Assembly: GCF_900141755.1 (NCBI RefSeq)
Contig: NZ_LT670844.1
Location: forward strand, 2,666,001 to 2,730,000
Direction: 5' to 3'
DNA from: Bradyrhizobium lablabi
GTDB taxonomy: Bacteria > Pseudomonadota > Alphaproteobacteria > Rhizobiales > Xanthobacteraceae
Length of the DNA: 64,000 bases
How positions within the stretch are numbered: the stretch's first letter is position 1; the number at the start of each line of letters is the position of its first letter. Positions 28,083 through 36,955 of the stretch are shown piece by piece. Both the position numbers and the translations under genes were made by a program. The notes under the pieces were generated by a model, which was not told the DNA's origin, made no database searches, and saw only the letters and a list, made by a program, of their open reading frames with translations.

Positions 28083-29387
28083 CTATGAACCCTGCTCCAC
28101 CAGCGGAAAAGAAACCGTCGCCCGCAGGCCGGATTTCGGCACGTTCTCGAGCGTCACGCTTCCATTGAGCCGCTCGACAATGCGCTTGACGATGGAGAGG
28201 CCAAGACCGGTGCCCTCCTCGGTCGGCCGGCTGCCGCGAACGAAGGGTTCGAACACCCGCTCCAGATCGCATGGCGGAATGCCCGGGCCGGTATCGTCGA
28301 TTTGCAGGATGACTTTCGCGCCTTCGCGATAGACGCCGATATCGACCCGGCCGCCTTGCCGCGTATGGCGGAGCGCGTTGTCCAGCAAATTCTGGATCAC
28401 CGAGGTGAGCATCGCCGCTTCGCCCTTGACCGCTGCCGGCTCGATGATCTCGAACCCGAGGTCGACGCCGCGGTCTGACGCGGTGGCTATGAAATCCGCG
28501 ACCACCTCTTTGGCGCAGCGATCAAGCGAGGTGACGGGAGCCTCCGGCATGCGGTCCATGTCGGACCGCGCCAGCGCGAGCAATTGCTCCAGCAGGTGCG
28601 CGGTTCTGCGGGCGCCGCTTTTGAGCGCGGTCAGCCTGTCACGGCTGTCCGGCGGCAGTTCGGTCTGACTGAGGTTTTCGGCCTGCAGGCTGATCGCGGT
28701 GATCGGGGTACGAAGTTCGTGCGCGGCGTCGGCAACGAAACGCCGCTGCTGCTCCATCATCGCATGGATTCGTTCGAGCAGCCGGTTGATCGAGGCAATG
28801 AACGGATGCAGTTCGAGGGGAGTGCCTTCAAGCGACAGCTTTCCGAGATCGTCCGAGCGCCGGGCGTCCAGCTGCCCCGCGAGTTTTATCATCGGGCGCA
28901 GCGATTGCCACACCACGATGGCGATCACCAGCATCAGGCAGGGCGCCAGCGCCAAGAAGGGCAGGATGGTATGAAAGGCACTGTCGCGGGCGATCTCGTC
29001 ACGGATCGCGGTAGTCTGGCCGATGACAAACCGGCTGCCGTCCGGCCGCGTCCGCAGCAGGATCCGCCACGGCTGGTTGTCCCGGGAGACGATGTGCAGG
29101 CCGTCTTTAAGGGTCCAGAGCGAGCGCGCGTCGGTCGAACCGCTCGGCCGGTCGCCCAGTTCCTCGACAAAAACCCGCGCTTCCGCATCGACGCCGGCGT
29201 TGATCGGCGCATCGCTCGGCAACCTCGTATTGAGCGCGATGGCGCCGATCTGGTGAAGGATCGTGTCCTGCGTCTCGATCGCTTCATCGAAGGCCCAGCG
29301 AAAGCCGACAAGGCCGGCGCCGAGGCCGGTCGAGACGATCAGGAGCGCAAGTCCGATGAAGAGGCGCCCACGAAGGGAATATGTCAT
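28083..29387 (-). CDS. Sensor histidine kinase (OmpR-partner type)
   Basis: A 434-residue kinase from the ATG at 29387, which overlaps the stop of the response-regulator gene (ATGA). Two transmembrane helices (near the N terminus and around ILPFLALAPCLMLVIAIVVW) flank a periplasmic domain. Then come a HAMP-like linker, the H-box VADAAHELRTPITA, N-box LLDNALRH, G1 DDTGPGIP and G2 GTGLGLSIV. It autophosphorylates and passes phosphate to the adjacent OmpR-type regulator; the layout resembles PmrB/QseC kinases. Signal unknown. Confidence 0.93.
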   Translation of the reverse strand: MTYSLRGRLFIGLALLIVSTGLGAGLVGFRWAFDEAIETQDTILHQIGAIALNTRLPSDAPINAGVDAEARVFVEELGDRPSGSTDARSLWTLKDGLHIVSRDNQPWRILLRTRPDGSRFVIGQTTAIRDEIARDSAFHTILPFLALAPCLMLVIAIVVWQSLRPMIKLAGQLDARRSDDLGKLSLEGTPLELHPFIASINRLLERIHAMMEQQRRFVADAAHELRTPITAISLQAENLSQTELPPDSRDRLTALKSGARRTAHLLEQLLALARSDMDRMPEAPVTSLDRCAKEVVADFIATASDRGVDLGFEIIEPAAVKGEAAMLTSVIQNLLDNALRHTRQGGRVDIGVYREGAKVILQIDDTGPGIPPCDLERVFEPFVRGSRPTEEGTGLGLSIVKRIVERLNGSVTLENVPKSGLRATVSFPLVEQGS

Positions 29388-30046
29388 GAGGGACGGTCCA
29401 CCATCCAGCCGACGCCGCGGACGTTGCGGATCGCAGGCGCCCCGAGCTTCTTCCGGATCGTATGGATCAGGAATTCGATCGCGTTGCTCTCGACCTCTTC
29501 GTTCCACCCGTAGATCTGACGTTCGAGGTCGGCGCGCGAGAGAATGGCACCGGGGCGAACCAGCAGCGCCTGCAGAACCGCGAATTCGCGCGCGGTCAAG
29601 AGCGAGGTCTCGCCGAGGAAGCTGGCTTCCCTGGTCGCGGGATCGAGGCTTATCTTTCCGTTGCTGAGCAGCGATGACGAACCGCTGCCCGGGCGCCGCA
29701 GCACCGCGCGCATCCGCGCCAATAGCTCGCGTATCTCGAAGGGTTTTGCCAGGTAATCGTCGGCCCCGAGATCGAGGCCGTCGATGCGGTCGTTGATGCC
29801 GTCGCGCGCGGTCACGATGATCACTGGAAGCTGACGGCCGCTCTGGCGGAGCCGGCGCAACACATCCTGGCCGTCGGTCCCGGGCAGGCCGAGATCGAGC
29901 AGCATCACGTCGTAGCTTTCGACTTCCGCGGCTTCGATCGCGGTTTGGCCGTCGGTGACCCAGTCGACGGCATAGGCCGCATCCTTCAGCGCCTGCGCCA
30001 CCGCCGCCCCGACCATGCGGTCATCCTCGACGAGCAGAACGCGCAT
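29384..30046 (-). CDS. OmpR-family response regulator
   Basis: A 220-residue regulator. The receiver domain has the acidic pair VEDD, phospho-acceptor Asp51 in MLLDLGLPGTDG and the lysine in YLAKPFEIREL. The C-terminal winged helix ends LIHTIRKKLGAPAIRNVRGVGW. It is first in a two-gene operon with the kinase, divergent from the DUF347 membrane protein 250 bp away, a likely target. Confidence 0.95.
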   Translation of the reverse strand: MRVLLVEDDRMVGAAVAQALKDAAYAVDWVTDGQTAIEAAEVESYDVMLLDLGLPGTDGQDVLRRLRQSGRQLPVIIVTARDGINDRIDGLDLGADDYLAKPFEIRELLARMRAVLRRPGSGSSSLLSNGKISLDPATREASFLGETSLLTAREFAVLQALLVRPGAILSRADLERQIYGWNEEVESNAIEFLIHTIRKKLGAPAIRNVRGVGWMVDRPS

Positions 30047-30293
30047 TGTTTGTCCTGTTGTGAGCCCCGGCCTTCACGCCGCAATCCCCCCAAAATTGTC
30101 CAAACCTGCATTCCTTCTGCCGAAACTTAGGGCCGACTTAGCGAGCGTCCCACCGGCGAGGAGCGGCGCTGCGGCAAACGCGGGACGGAGAAAATATCTC
30201 ATTCTAAGTCGCACCTAAGTGAGCACCGGCAGGGTTTTCGCAAATGACAGCCTCCAGAGCTGCCCCGGTCTGTCCTCAAATGCGAGCCAAATC

Positions 30294-31094
30294 ATGATGT
30301 ATGCGAGCGATCCTGCGAACCGCCACGCCGCCGCCATGCTCAACAAGGTCCCGGAGGTCACGGTTGCGTTCTGGGTCATCAAGATCATGTCGACCACCGT
30401 GGGTGAGACCGGCGCGGATTATCTGGCCGTGCACGTCGGACTGGGGACCGCGGTCACCAGCGCCATCACCGTCTCGCTGCTATCAGCGGCGTTGCTGCTG
30501 CAATTGGGCAAGCAGCGCTACGTGCCCTGGATCTATTGGCTGACGGTGGTGCTGGTCAGCATCGTCGGCACCCAGATCACCGATGCGCTGACCGACAAAC
30601 TCGGCATCAGTCTTTATACCAGCACCGCCGTATTCGCGGTGGCGTTGGCCACAACGTTTGCGGTCTGGTACCGCACCGAACGCACGCTCTCGATCCACAC
30701 CATCGTCACCACCCGGCGCGAGCTGTTCTACTGGGCCGCCATTCTCTTCACGTTTGCGCTCGGCACCGCCGCGGGGGACCTCGCGACGGAAGAACTCAGC
30801 CTCGGTTTCAATGTCGGTGTCCTGGCGTTTGGCGCCCTGATCGGCGCGATCGCGGCCGCCTACTATCTTGGGGCAAACGCGGTCCTGACGTTCTGGCTGG
30901 CTTATATCCTGACCAGGCCGCTCGGGGCCTCGCTCGGCGATCTGTTGTCCCAGGCGCGCGCCTATGGCGGCCTCGGGCTCGGCACCGTCTACACCAGCGT
31001 CGCCTTCCTCGCCGTCATCGTCACGCTGGTCGCCGCGATCAGTTTTGCCGAGCGGCGTGCGCAGTCGCACCAGGGCGCCGGCGGAACGCGGTGA
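30294..31094 (+). CDS. DUF347 (COG4705) multi-pass membrane protein
   Basis: About 266 residues from the ATG at 30294 (30336 is another option). It has seven or eight membrane helices in repeated blocks. NKVPEVTVAFWVIKIMSTTVGETGADYLAV and RELFYWAAILFTFALGTAAGDLATE match the repeat typical of COG4705/DUF347 proteins. Function is not established; family members sit next to two-component systems in several alphaproteobacteria, as here. A small secreted protein gene follows 69 bp later. Confidence 0.85.
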   Translation: MMYASDPANRHAAAMLNKVPEVTVAFWVIKIMSTTVGETGADYLAVHVGLGTAVTSAITVSLLSAALLLQLGKQRYVPWIYWLTVVLVSIVGTQITDALTDKLGISLYTSTAVFAVALATTFAVWYRTERTLSIHTIVTTRRELFYWAAILFTFALGTAAGDLATEELSLGFNVGVLAFGALIGAIAAAYYLGANAVLTFWLAYILTRPLGASLGDLLSQARAYGGLGLGTVYTSVAFLAVIVTLVAAISFAERRAQSHQGAGGTR

Positions 31095-31163
31095 TGCGAA
31101 CCCGCCGATTTCACAGGGCGCTTGCGCGAGACGCGCGAGCTTAAACAGCAACGGAGAAACGTG

Positions 31164-31559
31164 ATGAGAAAACCAGGACTCGTTCTTGCCCTGATGGCAG
31201 CGGCCGCGCTTGCGGGATCCGCCTCGGTCCAGCCATGGATCGCCGGCGCAATGATAACTCCCGCTGAGGCCGCAATGTCCTCGAAACTCGGCGACCTCTC
31301 GCCCTTCCGCACCATTGTCACCGACACCGCCGCGCTGGTCGACAAGGGCGATCTCGCCGGCGCCAAGGCGCGGATCAAGGACCTCGAAACCTCGTGGGAC
31401 GAGGCTGAGGCCGGGCTGAAGCCGAGGGCGGCCGCCGAATGGCACAAGGTCGACAAGGCGATCGACCGGGCGCTAGAGGCCTTGCGCGCCAGCACCCCGA
31501 ACGCCGCCACTTGCAAGCAGTCGCTCAGCGATCTGCTCGCGGTGATGGATGGCGCCTGA
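31164..31559 (+). CDS. Small secreted helical protein, unknown function
   Basis: A 131-residue exported protein; CGGAG sits upstream of the ATG at 31164. Signal peptide [24 protein letters not shown], then a mostly helical domain ([47 protein letters not shown]). Such small proteins repeatedly accompany COG4705 membrane proteins, so it may be its periplasmic partner. Likely co-transcribed with that gene and controlled by the divergent two-component system. Confidence 0.75.
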   Translation: MRKPGLVLALMAAAALAGSASVQPWIAGAMITPAEAAMSSKLGDLSPFRTIVTDTAALVDKGDLAGAKARIKDLETSWDEAEAGLKPRAAAEWHKVDKAIDRALEALRASTPNAATCKQSLSDLLAVMDGA

Positions 31560-31569
31560 GCCCGCCCGC

Positions 31570-32067
31570 TCAGTAATACGCCCTGAGATATTCCGCGAGG
31601 CTGTCGGGCTCGTTGAGCGTGTTCAGCCACACCGGCTCGCCGTTCAACAGCGCGCCGGCCTGGGTCTTGTAATCGGGCGCGACATTGTCGGCCTGCGGCA
31701 GCGGCTGGCTCAGAATATCGCGGTAGTTGTCGTAGGCTTGTTTCGTGCCGATAAAGATGCAGACGCAATGCTGCGGCTCGGCGTAGAGGTAACGCAAATC
31801 GTCGCCGACCTTGTGCACCACGAAGCGATGCGCCGGCAGCGCGCGCAGCGCCTTCTGCCCGGCCGGGTCGTTGGCGAGTTGAACGCGAAAGCCGGCCGAG
31901 GACAGATAAAAGCTGTTCTTTTCCAAAAACGGCTTGCTCGGCGTCTCCAGGGCTATGAGGAGCGAGGTGCACAACAACAGCACGATGGCCGGAAACACGC
32001 CCAAGGCGCCGGCGCCGCGGACGCAAACTGGCCGCCATAGTGCCGGTCGGACCAATGATGCTGACAT
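31570..32067 (-). CDS. Membrane-anchored protein, unknown function
   Basis: A 165-residue protein with an N-terminal transmembrane or uncleaved signal helix (GVFPAIVLLLCTSLLIAL) and a periplasmic domain with CVCIFIGTKQAYDNYR. Conserved-looking ends in NEPDSLAEYLRAYY. No family recognised. It faces the small secreted protein 10 bp away (convergent). Confidence 0.65.
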   Translation of the reverse strand: MSASLVRPALWRPVCVRGAGALGVFPAIVLLLCTSLLIALETPSKPFLEKNSFYLSSAGFRVQLANDPAGQKALRALPAHRFVVHKVGDDLRYLYAEPQHCVCIFIGTKQAYDNYRDILSQPLPQADNVAPDYKTQAGALLNGEPVWLNTLNEPDSLAEYLRAYY

Positions 32068-32188
32068 GATGAATACCTCCTGCCGCCGCGAAGGCTATAA
32101 TGGCGCAGGCGGCGCGCCAAGATGGCTTGAACCGGCAGGCCGGGTCAGCCGACCAAGACAGGCAAGGCGTTCGCTTTGAGGGCCGGCC

Positions 32189-32545
32189 ATGCCAATCACG
32201 CTGCAATCGACCGTCGGCGGGTTTTCCGCCGAATTCATGCGCAAGCTGCCGCGACTCGAGCAGGTCATGATCGCGCATGGACTTGAGCCATCCGAGTTCG
32301 TGATCTCGAAAGACCGCGCCACGCCGCCGTCAGTGCCGTTTATCGGGCCGTTTTTCTACGCCTATACGGTGTTCGTCGGCGACGAGAGTTTTACGGTGAC
32401 CGAGCCGAACGACATCCGCTTCCTGGATTATTTCGTAAAGCGCTGCATCGCCGAGGACGAGGACGAAGGGGCGCCGCAAGAGCAGCCGCCCCGGCCGCCC
32501 GGCCTGATCAACCGCTTCTTCCGCTGGATGGAGCGGCCGATCTAA
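32189..32545 (+). CDS. Hypothetical protein
   Basis: A 118-residue soluble protein. GAGGG lies upstream of the ATG. The N-terminal half resembles small immunity-type or DUF folds (FMRKLPRLEQVMIAHGLEPSEFVISKD) and the C terminus is acidic then Pro-rich (EDEDEGAPQEQPPRPPG). No function assigned. Confidence 0.65.
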   Translation: MPITLQSTVGGFSAEFMRKLPRLEQVMIAHGLEPSEFVISKDRATPPSVPFIGPFFYAYTVFVGDESFTVTEPNDIRFLDYFVKRCIAEDEDEGAPQEQPPRPPGLINRFFRWMERPI

Positions 32546-32552
32546 GCGGACA

Positions 32553-32647
32553 TCGTCATTCCGGGGCATCGCGAAGGCGATGAACCCGGAATCCCGAGGA
32601 GATGACGCGAGATTCCGGGTTCGCGCTGACGCGCGCCCCGGAATGAC
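32553..32647. repeat. GTCATTCCGGGGC palindromic repeat
   Basis: Starts TCATTCCGGGGC and ends GCCCCGGAATGACGA, with an internal AACCCGGAAT / ATTCCGGGTT pair. Can fold as a long imperfect hairpin. Same family at 36852 and 38714. Confidence 0.85.
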
Positions 32648-32654
32648 GATTCCC

Positions 32655-33278
32655 CTATTCCCCCCATTCTCTAGCCAGCGTCGCCAGCGCGCAGCCTTCA
32701 CAATAGCGGGCGTCCTTGTAGTCGATCCAGTTATGCGCATAGACGTGATCGAGCGGAATGCCGTAACGCGCTCGCAGCACCTTTACCAGCACCCGCCACG
32801 CCGCGACCTGCGCCTCGGTGGCGCCTCGCGTAACGTCGGGATAATTGCCGGCGAATTCCACCCCGATGGAATTGTTGCCGACCACCTGATGGAAAGTCGG
32901 TGCGTTGTCGATGTACTTGTTGTCGTTGCGGTTGCCGCCATCGCCATGGGTCGGAATGAGCGTCTCCGCCACCGCCCAATACACCGTGCCGTCGGTTTCG
33001 ACCCAGACCATGACGCCGCGCCGGGTCGGATTCTTGGATTGCTCGGCGGCCCCGCCCCGCGCCGAGCCGGCCGGCCCTTCGGTCTGGTGCACGATGATGT
33101 TTTTCCACGGATGGGCTTTTGCGAAATCGCCCCAGGGCGCCAGCCAGACCATTTTCAGGCCCGGAATTTCGGGCGTGCCTGAGCTGCGCGCGATCGCGGC
33201 AAGGTCGGGCGTCTGCGCGGAGGCCGCGGCGGAGATCGCGACGGCGCAGAGCACGGTCATCAGGAGGCGGAGGTTCAT
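32655..33278 (-). CDS. N-acetylmuramoyl-L-alanine amidase-like (Amidase_2/PGRP) protein, secreted
   Basis: About 207 residues from the ATG at 33278. It has a signal peptide (LRLLMTVLCAVAISAAASAQ). The domain includes the first zinc-site histidine in IIVHQTEGP, the conserved NNSIGVEFAGNY and the later VYAHNWIDYKD with the second histidine. These fit zinc amidases that cut the stem peptide from peptidoglycan. A cysteine pair near the C terminus (RYCEGCA) could form a disulfide. Confidence 0.82.
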   Translation of the reverse strand: MNLRLLMTVLCAVAISAAASAQTPDLAAIARSSGTPEIPGLKMVWLAPWGDFAKAHPWKNIIVHQTEGPAGSARGGAAEQSKNPTRRGVMVWVETDGTVYWAVAETLIPTHGDGGNRNDNKYIDNAPTFHQVVGNNSIGVEFAGNYPDVTRGATEAQVAAWRVLVKVLRARYGIPLDHVYAHNWIDYKDARYCEGCALATLAREWGE

Positions 33279-33298
33279 GGCGTAAGCGTCTAGCACGC

Positions 33299-34519
33299 TC
33301 ACGCCTGTTTGCGCAGCGCCAGCGCCGGCATCCCCCCATCCGCCGGCACCAAGGGCGGCGCTGGGTCATAGAGGGCATAGCGGTTCCTGCCCTCTTTCTT
33401 GGCGGCGTAAAGCGCATGGTCGGCGGCGGCGATCAGCCGGTCCGGAAACTGGCCAATCTCGCGCGTCCATTGCGCAACGCCGATCGAGACCGCGATCGGC
33501 ACATCAGCTCCGACACATTGTTCGGCGTCGCGGCGGCACACTTCCAGCACACGGCGGGCGATGATCGCGCCCTCGCGCAGCGTCGAGGACGGCAGCATGA
33601 TACAGAACTCGTCGCCTCCGGTGCGCGCCAGCATGTCGCTGGGCCGCAGCCGCGTTTGCGCCATCAGAGTGAAATGCTGCAGGCAGGCATCGCCTGCGGC
33701 GTGGCCATGGGTGTCGTTGATTGTCTTGAAGCCGTCGAGATCGATCACCAAGAGCGAGAACGGCTCGCCGCTGCGCTCGGACCTGGCGCATTCCTCGGTC
33801 AGGCGCTGCAACAGATGGCGGCGGTTGCCGACGCCGGTGAGATCGTCGAGCAGCGCCAGATCGGCGACCTCGTTGCGCAGCCGGTCGATCGCCATCAAGA
33901 GGAAGCCGAAATTCAACGTCATCGACAGGAACATCAGCGCCAGCAACATCACCCATTGCGCCGGATTGGACTGGATGAAGGAGAACTCGACGCCGACATG
34001 GAGCAGGCTCCCCCCGGCGCGGAGGACATAAAGGGCGATGATGAAGATGGCGACAATGCCGGCGAGCCGGGCACCGGGGTTTCTGCGCCCGTCCTGCTGC
34101 GACAGCAATAGCTTCAGCGTCAGCGCGAGCGGCAGCGCCTCGGCCAGCGAATAGATGAGAATCCGCATCTGCATGCTGTCGTAAGCGAAGATGAAGAAGG
34201 TCAGGCCGGCGCAGCTCAATCCCGTGAGCAGCGCGGTGGCGCGCCACGATGTCGGTTGGTCGTAGAACCGCTTGATCCCCATCGCGGCCAGGCAGGCGGC
34301 GAAAATCAGTACGGTGCCGCCGGCCAGCAGCGGCAGCAGCGAATCCACGGCAAAGCGCAGCATCGCCAACGTCGCGCCGGTGGCCGCGGCGAACGCCGAG
34401 CCGGTCCAGAATCGTGCGGCCTTCAAGTTGGGGTAGCTGCGCGCGACATAGGCCCAGATCAGGCCTAGCGCCAGAAAATTGATGATAGACACCGTCCACA
34501 GCGTCGGAACGCTTAGCAT
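33299..34519 (-). CDS. Membrane diguanylate cyclase (GGDEF)
   Basis: A 406-residue enzyme with about seven transmembrane helices over residues 5-210 and a GGDEF domain from about 218. The active-site GGDEF is intact at residues 301-305, and the inhibitory I-site RPSD lies five residues upstream (292-295), so product feedback is expected. DDLTGVGNRRHL and LLVIDLDGFKTINDTHGH are the other typical blocks. It makes cyclic-di-GMP from GTP in response to an unknown membrane signal. Confidence 0.95.
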   Translation of the reverse strand: MLSVPTLWTVSIINFLALGLIWAYVARSYPNLKAARFWTGSAFAAATGATLAMLRFAVDSLLPLLAGGTVLIFAACLAAMGIKRFYDQPTSWRATALLTGLSCAGLTFFIFAYDSMQMRILIYSLAEALPLALTLKLLLSQQDGRRNPGARLAGIVAIFIIALYVLRAGGSLLHVGVEFSFIQSNPAQWVMLLALMFLSMTLNFGFLLMAIDRLRNEVADLALLDDLTGVGNRRHLLQRLTEECARSERSGEPFSLLVIDLDGFKTINDTHGHAAGDACLQHFTLMAQTRLRPSDMLARTGGDEFCIMLPSSTLREGAIIARRVLEVCRRDAEQCVGADVPIAVSIGVAQWTREIGQFPDRLIAAADHALYAAKKEGRNRYALYDPAPPLVPADGGMPALALRKQA

Positions 34520-34983
34520 TACCCATGCAGAGCGCGTCTGGCCCTGCCTCCCCTGTTCTTAAACGGTCCACCCATGACCATTCCCGTCCTGCTACGGGTA
34601 AAAATGCAGCCGCGCCGCTTAACGGACTCTCACCGCCGCGAAGCAATCCGCGCCTTGGTTTTGATTCAATGAAGATCGGCGCCAGCACGCGCATTTGTTC
34701 CGGATCGACGCAGAATGCGCCGCCGCATTGTCGCGATGTTAACCCTGCCGGAGCGGCGCGACGGTCGCCGTCGCGCGATTTTTTGCGGCGCGAGGCGCAT
34801 CGAAGGCGGAAAAACACGCTAAAAACGCATAACAGCTGTGGATAACGCAATGACAGCGGCGTGACAGTGCGGGGCAGCAGCCTGCGAATCTGTTGGGATT
34901 GCATTTGAGGATGTTGCGAGGCTGGCCCTCCGCCGAGCATGCCTCGTGTCGCGTTTCCATCCATTAAACCTTGAGAGGATACT
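34520..34983. other. Intergenic region upstream of the lysine-rich mini-gene
   Basis: No gene is supported; an open frame at 34525-34845 has no ribosome-binding site or recognisable features. The stretch around 34800-34870 is AT-richer and probably holds the promoter of the small peptide gene. Confidence 0.4.
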
Positions 34984-35046
34984 ATGGCTAAGAAAGCGAA
35001 GAAGGCGAAGAAGGCGAAGAAGGCCAAGAAGTCGAAGAAGAAGTAA
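34984..35046 (+). CDS. 20-residue Lys/Ala-repeat peptide
   Basis: An ATG with GAGAGG six bases upstream opens a 20-codon frame ending TAA: MAKKAKKAKK and then more KKA/KKS units to KKSKKK, 14 Lys and 4 Ala of 20. A GC-rich hairpin follows directly. The composition resembles histone-H1-like or nucleic-acid-binding tails. Similar tiny genes occur in Bradyrhizobium from my recollection, but their function is not known. Confidence 0.65.
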   Translation: MAKKAKKAKKAKKAKKSKKK

Positions 35047-35053
35047 CGTTCAA

Positions 35054-35083
35054 GCCCGGGTGGAGCCTCGCTCCGCCCGGGCA
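35054..35083 (+). terminator. Hairpin after the lysine-rich mini-gene
   Basis: GCCCGGGTGGAGC pairs with GCTCCGCCCGGGC around a 3-4 base loop, starting 8 bp after the stop. No T tract follows, so it may be an RNA-stabilising hairpin or an imperfect terminator. Confidence 0.6.
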
Positions 35084-35154
35084 CCCGGCGCGATCGGACA
35101 CTTTTCAGCAAACAGCGGGCCCGGAGGCTCGCTTTTTCATTCCGCCCCCTCCCC

Positions 35155-35239
35155 GTCATTGCGAGGAGCAAAGCGACGAAGCAATCCACTCTTCCTTGCG
35201 GCGCCAAAGCTGGATTGCTTCGCTTCGCTCGCAATGACG
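35155..35239. repeat. GTCATTGCGAGGAGC palindromic repeat
   Basis: GTCATTGCGAGGAGCAAAGC at one end and GCTTCGCTCGCAATGAC at the other with a partly self-complementary middle. Same family at 37902, 38567 and 49051. Confidence 0.85.
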
Positions 35240-35257
35240 GCTCTGAAGGGGACAGGG

Positions 35258-35869
35258 TCACCGCTCCGCGAACGCCAGCCTTGCGCCCAGCGCCGCGAAG
35301 GCGCCGGCGAAGCCGCGGCGCAGCCACTTCATCACCTTCGGCCGGGTCACGATGCGGTCGCGGACTTTGGCCGCGAACAAGCCGTAAACCACAAACACCG
35401 CCAGCGTCATCGCCATGAACGCCCCGCTCAATTCCAGCATCCGCAGCAGCGGATGGCCGTCGTCCACGGCGATGAATTGCGGCAGGAACGCCAGGAAGAA
35501 GATCGATAGCTTCGGGTTGAGGATATTGATCAAGAACCCGGTGACGATCACCCGCCGGTCCGACCGGGCGTCGACGCGCGCATCGACCGCGAGCGCGCCC
35601 TGCTCGCGCAAGGTCTGCCAGGCCATATACAATAGATAAACCACCCCGCAATATTTCAGCACTGAGAACGCCAAGGCGCTGGTGTGCATGACCGCGGCAA
35701 GCCCAAGCATGGCGGCTAGCATATGCGGGACGATCCCGAGCGTGCAGCCGAAGGCCGCCGCGATGCTGGCCCGCGATCCCTTGGTCAGCGCCGCTGCCAG
35801 CGTATAGAGCACGCCGGTGCCGGGGGAGATGATCACGATCAGCGAGGTCAGAAGGAAGGACAGCGACAT
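35258..35869 (-). CDS. LysE/RhtB-family amino-acid exporter
   Basis: A 203-residue membrane protein from the ATG at 35869, with six hydrophobic segments. The start SFLLTSLIVIISPGTGVLYTLAAALTKGSRASIAAAFG is the family signature, with the conserved P-G in ISPGTG. These proteins export amino acids such as lysine, homoserine or threonine. The open frame extends upstream to 36163 but that part is antisense to the SDR gene. Confidence 0.9.
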   Translation of the reverse strand: MSLSFLLTSLIVIISPGTGVLYTLAAALTKGSRASIAAAFGCTLGIVPHMLAAMLGLAAVMHTSALAFSVLKYCGVVYLLYMAWQTLREQGALAVDARVDARSDRRVIVTGFLINILNPKLSIFFLAFLPQFIAVDDGHPLLRMLELSGAFMAMTLAVFVVYGLFAAKVRDRIVTRPKVMKWLRRGFAGAFAALGARLAFAER

Positions 35870-36000
35870 GGCTCTTGCCCATATCACGGCGCCGGTGGCC
35901 GCGGAAGCGCGGGGTTCTGCGGCCGCATCCGGTTGCCAAAGGCTGTCGGCCGTATAAGGGTTGCGGCGCAAAACTTTTCCCCCGATGGAGCTGACATCAG

Positions 36001-36843
36001 ATGACTGCGATCCGTGGATCCGCCGCCGCCGTGACCGGTGCGGCCAGTGGCATCGGCCGGGCGCTGGCGCTCGAACTCGCCGCGCGCGGCTGCGATCTGG
36101 CGCTGGCGGATCGGGACGAGGCGGGCCTGGAGGCGGTCGCGGCTGAGATCGCAAAAACCCCATCGCGAAAAGTCAGCGTGCACCGCGTCGATGTCGGCGT
36201 GCCCCAGGAGATCGAAGCGTTCGCGCAAGCCGCGACATCGGCCCATCCCGGCCTCAACATCCTCGTCAACAATGCCGGCGTCGCCCTGCTCGGCCAGTTC
36301 AACGAGATCGACCAGGCCCAGATGGACTGGCTGATGAACATCAATTTCTGGGGCGTGGTGCATGCGACCCGCGCCTTCCTGCCGCATCTTTCGCGCCAAC
36401 GCGAAGCCCATATCGTCAATCTCTCCTCTATCTTCGGCATCGTCGCGCCGCCGGGGCAGACCGCGTATGCGGCGGCGAAATTCGCGGTGCGCGGCTTTTC
36501 GGAAAGCCTGCGCCACGAATTGCAGACGGCGGCGAGCCCGGTGCGGCTTTCCGTGGTGCATCCCGGTGGTGTCTCCACCAACATCGTCCGCAACTCCCGC
36601 GCAGGTACAGGCGTCACCGACAATGCGCGCCGGGCGGAAAGCATCGAGCGGTTCGATGCGGTGGCAAAAACCACGCCCACAGCCGCTGCGCTCCGCATCA
36701 TCGCCGGCATCGAAAAAAACGCGCCGCGTATCCTGATCGGCAACGACGCCCGCTTCATGGACCTGTTGCAGCGTCTTCGGCCCGGCACCTATTGGTCGGT
36801 GCTGGGGCGCATCATCGAGAAGGCGACGAAGGCGGGGAAGTGA
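36001..36843 (+). CDS. Short-chain dehydrogenase/reductase (SDR)
   Basis: A 280-residue oxidoreductase. Nucleotide-binding TGAASGIGRALAL (residues 13-25), NNAG motif and catalytic Ser-Tyr-Lys in LSSIFGIVAPPGQTAYAAAKFAV. The C-terminal part with RNSRAGTGV is longer than classical SDRs. Substrate cannot be told from sequence. Divergent from the LysE gene and followed by a palindromic repeat. Confidence 0.9.
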   Translation: MTAIRGSAAAVTGAASGIGRALALELAARGCDLALADRDEAGLEAVAAEIAKTPSRKVSVHRVDVGVPQEIEAFAQAATSAHPGLNILVNNAGVALLGQFNEIDQAQMDWLMNINFWGVVHATRAFLPHLSRQREAHIVNLSSIFGIVAPPGQTAYAAAKFAVRGFSESLRHELQTAASPVRLSVVHPGGVSTNIVRNSRAGTGVTDNARRAESIERFDAVAKTTPTAAALRIIAGIEKNAPRILIGNDARFMDLLQRLRPGTYWSVLGRIIEKATKAGK

Positions 36844-36851
36844 CCTCTGGT

Positions 36852-36953
36852 CATTCCGGGGCGATGCAAAGCATCGAACTACGATGTGCAGTTGCACATC
36901 GGAGAATCTCGAGATTCCGGGTCTGGTCCTTCGGACCATCCCGGAATGACGGG
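36852..36953. repeat. GTCATTCCGGGGC palindromic repeat
   Basis: Flanked by TCATTCCGGGGC and CCGGAATGACGG, with nested inner hairpins (GATGTGCAGTTGCACATC and GAGAATCTCGAGATTC-type strings). Same family as 32553 and 38714. Confidence 0.85.
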
Positions 36954-36955
36954 AG

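Noticed and set aside
32580..33182. A 200-residue plus-strand frame over the amidase
   Set aside because: Antisense to the amidase-like gene, which has a signal peptide and zinc-site histidines.
33504..35939. An 811-residue open frame on the minus strand
   Set aside because: It is out of frame with the diguanylate cyclase and LysE genes and overlaps the repeat and the mini-gene; its composition is Arg/Ala/Gly rich, as is typical of shadow frames in GC-rich DNA.
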